This document shows, one piece after another, positions 60,378-64,000 of a stretch of 64,000 nucleotides of DNA. Origin of the DNA: Labedella populi. Its GTDB lineage: Bacteria > Actinomycetota > Actinomycetes > Actinomycetales > Microbacteriaceae. The notes under the pieces were generated by a model, which saw only the letters and a list, made by a program, of their open reading frames with translations, was not told the origin of the DNA and made no database searches. The position numbers and the translations under genes are program-made. The stretch spans positions 248,001-312,000 of the forward strand of contig NZ_RZNC01000003.1 in the NCBI RefSeq assembly GCF_004078655.1. The letters run 5' to 3'. Numbering within the stretch: position 1 is the stretch's first letter; each line of letters begins with the position of its first letter.

Positions 60378-60477
60378 GCGGAACCTCCTCGTCGCTGCAC
60401 CCCGCGACCGGTGTCGGAAACAAAACCGTAAGACGATGCGTTTACCATCGTGTCAGGTTCGAGAGTCGGGAGGTTCC

Positions 60478-61329
60478 ATGACGGCACTCGTCGGATCACA
60501 CACGGACGATACGTCGGTAGACGGAATCGAGCGGGCCATCGAACTCCTCGACGGGCGCCTCTCCGTGTTCCTCACCGGCGCGGGCGTCAGCACCGACTCG
60601 GGGATACCCGACTACCGCGGTGAGGGAGCGCCCAAGCGCACGCCGATGAACGTTGGCCAGTTCCTCCTCGACGAGGGCTTCCGCCGCCGCTACTGGGCCG
60701 GCTCGCACCGCGGCTGGCGACGCTTCGCGTCAGTGACGCCGAACGAGGGGCACCGCGCGATCGCCCGTCTCGAGGCCGCAGAGCTGTCGGCGGGGGTCGT
60801 CACGCAGAACGTCGACGGCCTCCACCTCCGCGCGGGTTCACGCCGCGTCGTCGATCTGCACGGTTCGATGGAGCAAGTGCGCTGCCTCACGTGTGGCCAG
60901 ATGTTCAGCCGCGACAGCATCGCCGATCGGATGGTCCAGCAGAACCCCGACTTCGACCTCGCCGAGGAGGAGGAGCTCGGACCGGATGGCGATGTGATCG
61001 TGTCGGGGATCGATTCGTTCGACATCCCCGTGTGCACGGTGTGCGGCGGAATTTTGAAGCCCGACATCGTCTTCTTCGGCGAGTTCATCCCCCGCGTCAA
61101 GTTCGAGGAGGCGACGCAACTCGTCTCGAGCGCCGACGTCCTCGTGATCGCGGGCTCGTCGCTCGTCGTCAACTCGGGGATCCGGTTGCTCGAGCAGGCG
61201 CGCCGGGCTCGGAAGCCCGTCGTCATCGTCAATCGCGGCGTGACGAAGGGCGACGCGCGCGCGACGGTGAAGATCGACGCCGGCGCGTCCGAGACGCTCA
61301 GCGCGATCGCGGACGGCCTGCTGGCCTGA
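60478..61329 (+). CDS. Sirtuin (NAD-dependent deacylase)
   Basis: This Sir2-family enzyme removes acyl groups from protein lysines using NAD+. Motifs are TGAGVSTDSGIPDYRGEGAP, TQNVDGLHLRAG, the catalytic His in DLHGSMEQVRC, and the zinc cysteines CLTC and CTVC. These two pairs are separated by an acidic insert that contains FDLAEEEELGPDGD. The GIPDYRG signature and length (283 aa) fit the class II, SIRT4-like group. ATG at 60478 follows GGGAGG; the longer frame upstream is unconserved. Confidence 0.92.
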   Translation: MTALVGSHTDDTSVDGIERAIELLDGRLSVFLTGAGVSTDSGIPDYRGEGAPKRTPMNVGQFLLDEGFRRRYWAGSHRGWRRFASVTPNEGHRAIARLEAAELSAGVVTQNVDGLHLRAGSRRVVDLHGSMEQVRCLTCGQMFSRDSIADRMVQQNPDFDLAEEEELGPDGDVIVSGIDSFDIPVCTVCGGILKPDIVFFGEFIPRVKFEEATQLVSSADVLVIAGSSLVVNSGIRLLEQARRARKPVVIVNRGVTKGDARATVKIDAGASETLSAIADGLLA

Positions 61330-61332
61330 CCG

Positions 61333-61929
61333 TCATCGTCGGCGTGACGGCCCGGCGAGGGCTGCGAACACCTCGAGGAGCCGCTCGGCGGGTTCCGCCC
61401 AGGCCGTCGGGTCGGCTGTTCCGATGTCCCGGGGGGCGAGAGCGACAACGGGCTGCCGGGTTCGGCTCGCACCGATCGCGGTCCGCTGGGCCGACGACGA
61501 CGTCGTCACGATCGCGTCGGCGCGGGCGAGGAGCAGCCGTCGCAGGAGCGGGATCATCCGCAACCACGTGAGCGGACCCACCGCCGGCCCCGATGCGCGC
61601 CGCCTGGCAAGACTGCGCCGCGCGTCGACTCCGAGGCCGGTGACGAGCGCGTAGCGTCGACCGACGCTGCCCCACATCGGCGCAGGAGAGAACACGACGT
61701 CGGGTTTCACGGTGTTGAGCCCGAGTGCCGTGAGCAGCTCGCGCGGGTCGTCGGGGCTCCGCAGGAGTTGCCAGGGGGCGTCCGGCAGCAGCGTCAATTG
61801 GCGGTGATCGGAGATGATCATCGTGACCGGTCGTCGACGGACGAGAGCCGCCATGATCCCGCGCGTCGCATTCGAGAGCGGGTCGTCGGGGTCGTCCGTC
61901 GTCCAGCGGCAGTCGACGAGGATCCTCAC
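61333..61929 (-). CDS. Glycosyltransferase-like protein of uncertain function
   Basis: This 198-aa protein starts RILVDCRWTTDDPDDPLSNA and includes TVKPDVVFSPAPMWG and LLLARADAIVTTSSSAQRTA, which resemble the acceptor half of GT-B glycosyltransferases. A second GT-B half is missing, so it may be a truncated or single-domain relative. Its start overlaps the alpha/beta hydrolase stop by 4 bases, so the two are co-expressed. I cannot assign a reaction. Confidence 0.6.
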   Translation of the reverse strand: MRILVDCRWTTDDPDDPLSNATRGIMAALVRRRPVTMIISDHRQLTLLPDAPWQLLRSPDDPRELLTALGLNTVKPDVVFSPAPMWGSVGRRYALVTGLGVDARRSLARRRASGPAVGPLTWLRMIPLLRRLLLARADAIVTTSSSAQRTAIGASRTRQPVVALAPRDIGTADPTAWAEPAERLLEVFAALAGPSRRR

Positions 61930-62819
61930 CGGCGTCTCCGTGACAGGAAGGAATCGATGTGACCGGCCGCGGCCGCCGGAACCTCGTAATGGATCAGGTG
62001 ACCGACGGACGGGATGACCTCGAGCTCGGCGTCCGCGAACAGGTCCCGCAGCCGGTGCTGAGCGGCGACGGGCGTGATGTCGTCACGCTCGGCGGCCACG
62101 AGAAGGGTCGGGACGCCGATCCGCTCGGCGACCATGCTCACGTCGTTCGACACGGACGCCCTGAACGCCTCGAGCACGACGCGCCGCGACGCGAAGCCCG
62201 AGAAGTAGAGCTGGTGCTGCGCGTGTATCCACGCCCGCAGCGATCTCTCGCGCGTCTTCACCATAGCCTCGCTCATGACCCGGACGATGACGCGATTGCG
62301 CAGGAGGGCGAAGCCCAGGCGTTCGGGAAGCGCGGCGGCGATCCAGTAATAGAACACCGCGAGCCGTGTGAGGACGCCGCGGGGCCCGGAGAGTGCGGGA
62401 GCCGCGATGGGATTCACGAGAATGAGAGCCGGGGTCTCGAGCCCGTCGGCGACGGCCGTCGACGCGACGATCGAGCCGAACGAGTGGCCGAGCACGATCG
62501 CCCCTCCCCCCGGCGCGACGGCGGCGACGAATGCGCGCAACCACCGGGAGTAGCCTGCGATGTCGTGGCCGTCGGCGAGGGCGGCCGACGATCCGAACCC
62601 CGGCAGATCGGGAGCGATGAGTCGGTACCCGTCGAGGTGGGCGACGACGGGCTCGAGACCGTGATGGTCGCCTCTGAACCCGTGGACGAGGACGACCGTG
62701 ATCGGCGCGTCCGGTCGACCGTACTCCCACCAGGCCGTTGAGCTCTCGAGCACCGTCGTCGCGTGCTCGGTGACGGGGACGCGGCGCAGCAGAGCCTCGT
62801 AGGGGGAAGTCGCGACCAT
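61926..62819 (-). CDS. Alpha/beta-fold hydrolase
   Basis: This 297-aa hydrolase has the oxyanion segment LVHGFRGDHHGLEP, the nucleophile elbow VLGHSFGSIVAS, and a late His in PSVGHLIHYE preceded by an acid-residue segment (AAERDDITPVAAQH). The substrate is unknown. It is the first gene of a two-gene operon with the GT-like protein. Confidence 0.9.
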   Translation of the reverse strand: MVATSPYEALLRRVPVTEHATTVLESSTAWWEYGRPDAPITVVLVHGFRGDHHGLEPVVAHLDGYRLIAPDLPGFGSSAALADGHDIAGYSRWLRAFVAAVAPGGGAIVLGHSFGSIVASTAVADGLETPALILVNPIAAPALSGPRGVLTRLAVFYYWIAAALPERLGFALLRNRVIVRVMSEAMVKTRERSLRAWIHAQHQLYFSGFASRRVVLEAFRASVSNDVSMVAERIGVPTLLVAAERDDITPVAAQHRLRDLFADAELEVIPSVGHLIHYEVPAAAAGHIDSFLSRRRR

Positions 62820-62922
62820 GGGACCTCCAGTTTAGGGGTCACGGCGAAGCCGGGACGACTCGAGCTCCGACTCGCCCGGCTGCTGACGGTCCCGCGTCGG
62901 TGGTGCCGTTTATCGTGACAAC

Positions 62923-63624
62923 GTGGACAGCGAAACACCCTCCCCGTGGTGGTCGACCCTCGGGGTCTTCGATCTCGAGACGACCGGGCTCGATACGAGC
63001 ACAGCCCGCATCGTGAGCGCGCATGTCGGCCTTCTCGATGCCGACGGGCACGTCGTCCGTAGCCGGGACTGGCTCGCCGATCCGGGTGTGCCGATTCCCG
63101 AGCAGGCCACGGCGGTCCACGGGATCTCGACGGAACGAGCCCGAGCCGAGGGTCGTCCGGCCGCGACGGTGGTCGCCGAGATCATCGACGAACTCAACGC
63201 GCTGTTCGACGCGGGGATCCCCGTCGTCATCTACAACGCGCCGTACGATCTCTCCCTCTTGGCGGCGGAAGCGCGCCGTCACGGACACGAGCCGATCCAC
63301 GAGCCCGCACCGATCATCGACCCACTCGTGATCGACAAGGCGGTCGACCGTTATCGTCGCGGCAAGAGGACCCTCGCGGCGGCCGCCGGTTTCTACGGAG
63401 TCGATCTGTTGTCGGCGCATGAGGCGAGTTCCGACGCGATCGCCGCCGGTCGTGTCGCTCAAGCGATCGCCCGCGTCTACGCCGAAGCGCTCGATGTCGC
63501 CGCGCATCACCTGCACGGTCTCCAAGTCGACTGGTGCCGTTCGCAGGCCGAGAGTTTTCAGGACTACATGCGCCGCACGAAGGACCCGCAATTCGTCACG
63601 TCCGGCCTCTGGCCCGTGCGCTGA
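62923..63624 (+). CDS. DnaQ-like 3'-5' exonuclease
   Basis: This DEDDh-type exonuclease, 233 aa long, resembles the epsilon subunit of DNA polymerase III. Exo I is LGVFDLETTGLDTS, exo II is NAPYDLSLL, and exo III is LSAHEASSDAIAAG, preceded by VHGIS. A stand-alone protein without a polymerase domain, it may serve in repair. The GTG start lies just after the 5' end of the divergent hydrolase gene. Confidence 0.9.
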   Translation: MDSETPSPWWSTLGVFDLETTGLDTSTARIVSAHVGLLDADGHVVRSRDWLADPGVPIPEQATAVHGISTERARAEGRPAATVVAEIIDELNALFDAGIPVVIYNAPYDLSLLAAEARRHGHEPIHEPAPIIDPLVIDKAVDRYRRGKRTLAAAAGFYGVDLLSAHEASSDAIAAGRVAQAIARVYAEALDVAAHHLHGLQVDWCRSQAESFQDYMRRTKDPQFVTSGLWPVR

Positions 63625-63726
63625 CGACGCCGGCGCTTCGGGCGGACGTTGCCGCCCCGACCGCCGGTCCAGCCGCTCCGTTCCCTCGGCGGGTCGGCAC
63701 GGCCGGAACCGTCCGCACAGACGCGA

Positions 63727-63754
63727 ATGGCCGGTTCCCGAAGGAACCGGCCAT
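63727..63754. terminator. Bidirectional hairpin between the exonuclease and rpmE2
   Basis: ATGGCCGGTTCC-CGAA-GGAACCGGCCAT is a 12-bp perfect stem with a 4-base loop. It lies 103 bases past the exonuclease stop and 35 bases past the rpmE2 stop, between convergent genes. There is no T-tract. Confidence 0.7.
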
Positions 63755-63788
63755 CCGACTCGGTCATGCGCGGCACTGCCGCGGACGA

Positions 63789-64000
63789 CCTACTTGCCGA
63801 AGTTCTTGAAGCGCTGGTTGAACTTCTCGACGCGACCGGCCGAGTCCATGATGCGCTGCTTGCCCGTGTAGAACGGGTGCGACTCGGACGAGATCTCGAC
63901 GTCGATGACGGGGTACGTGTTCCCGTCCTCCCACTCGACGGTCTTGTCGCTCGACACCGTGGAACGCGTGAGGAACGACGCGCCCGAGGCGAGGTCGCGG
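63789..64000 (-). CDS. rpmE2: 50S ribosomal protein L31 type B (5' end outside window)
   Basis: The visible C-terminal 70 codons read into [20 protein letters not shown], then [20 protein letters not shown] and finish [11 protein letters not shown]. This is type B L31 (about 80-90 aa), the form without the zinc-binding cysteines that replaces the type A protein under zinc limitation in many bacteria. The start lies beyond base 64000, so upstream Zur control cannot be checked here. Confidence 0.93.

Overview
The window is GC-rich chromosomal DNA of an actinobacterium, most likely a member of the Microbacteriaceae (Micrococcales). The reasons are the QcrCAB plus CtaCDEF respiratory set with a diheme cytochrome c, a mycothiol ligase (mshC), RbpA, the PafB-PafC pair next to tatA-tatC, frequent GTG/TTG starts and many 4-bp ATGA stop/start overlaps. 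The family assignment is inferred from gene content and order, not from a database comparison.

Layout. 0-9.5 kb: the end of a peptide-type ABC ATPase, tRNA-Asn, def, a DMT transporter, a GT4 glycosyltransferase, a CAU tRNA, a repeat-bearing membrane protein, hisD, nrdR, pyrD and a DUF3043 protein. 9.5-21.3 kb: an M20 dipeptidase, erpA, then terminal-respiration genes in two blocks (ctaC-ctaD-ctaF forward; ctaE-qcrC-qcrA-qcrB reverse), and trpD. 21.4-24.5 kb: a PTS-type dihydroxyacetone kinase (dhaK, dhaL, dhaM with a fused HPr domain), an MT0933-like small protein and an S4 RNA-binding protein. 24.5-29.2 kb: a sugar-catabolic operon (ThuA-like, Gfo/Idh/MocA oxidoreductase, GH51 arabinofuranosidase) divergent from its likely LacI-family regulator, with two palindromic operators between them.

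29.4-39.5 kb is an accessory island. Four same-orientation copies of an 18-bp motif (CGTTACCCGYTTCTTCAC) sit at 29,421, 33,956, 35,107 and 39,488 and cut it into three modules: (A) a frameshifted DUF402 gene plus a BcgI-like restriction-modification operon with a small HTH protein; (B) one phosphotransferase gene; (C) a GNAT acetyltransferase, a DUF6221 protein and a three-gene recombination module. That module is an intact tyrosine integrase, a Cro-type HTH protein and a 526-aa protein with three zinc ribbons and a degenerate tyrosine-recombinase fold. Near-palindromic sites lie beside the fourth repeat, just upstream of the integrase. I read this as a tandem array of integrated modules, or cassettes, built at a recurring target site. 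It is the most unusual part of the window.

39.7-64 kb returns to core genes: an SDR protein, a glycerophosphodiesterase, rbpA with a SigR-like promoter, and the reverse-strand run pafB-pafC-tatA-tatC-helY-lnt. Upstream of that lie an FKBP lipoprotein, trmI and a HAD phosphatase. No Pup-proteasome genes occur between trmI and the FKBP gene. Then come a PAC2 protein, mshC, uppP, an M20 peptidase, tRNA-Leu(GAG), an SF2 helicase, an SGNH hydrolase, a SpoU methyltransferase, a sirtuin, a GT-like protein, an alpha/beta hydrolase, a DnaQ-type exonuclease and the 3' part of rpmE2.
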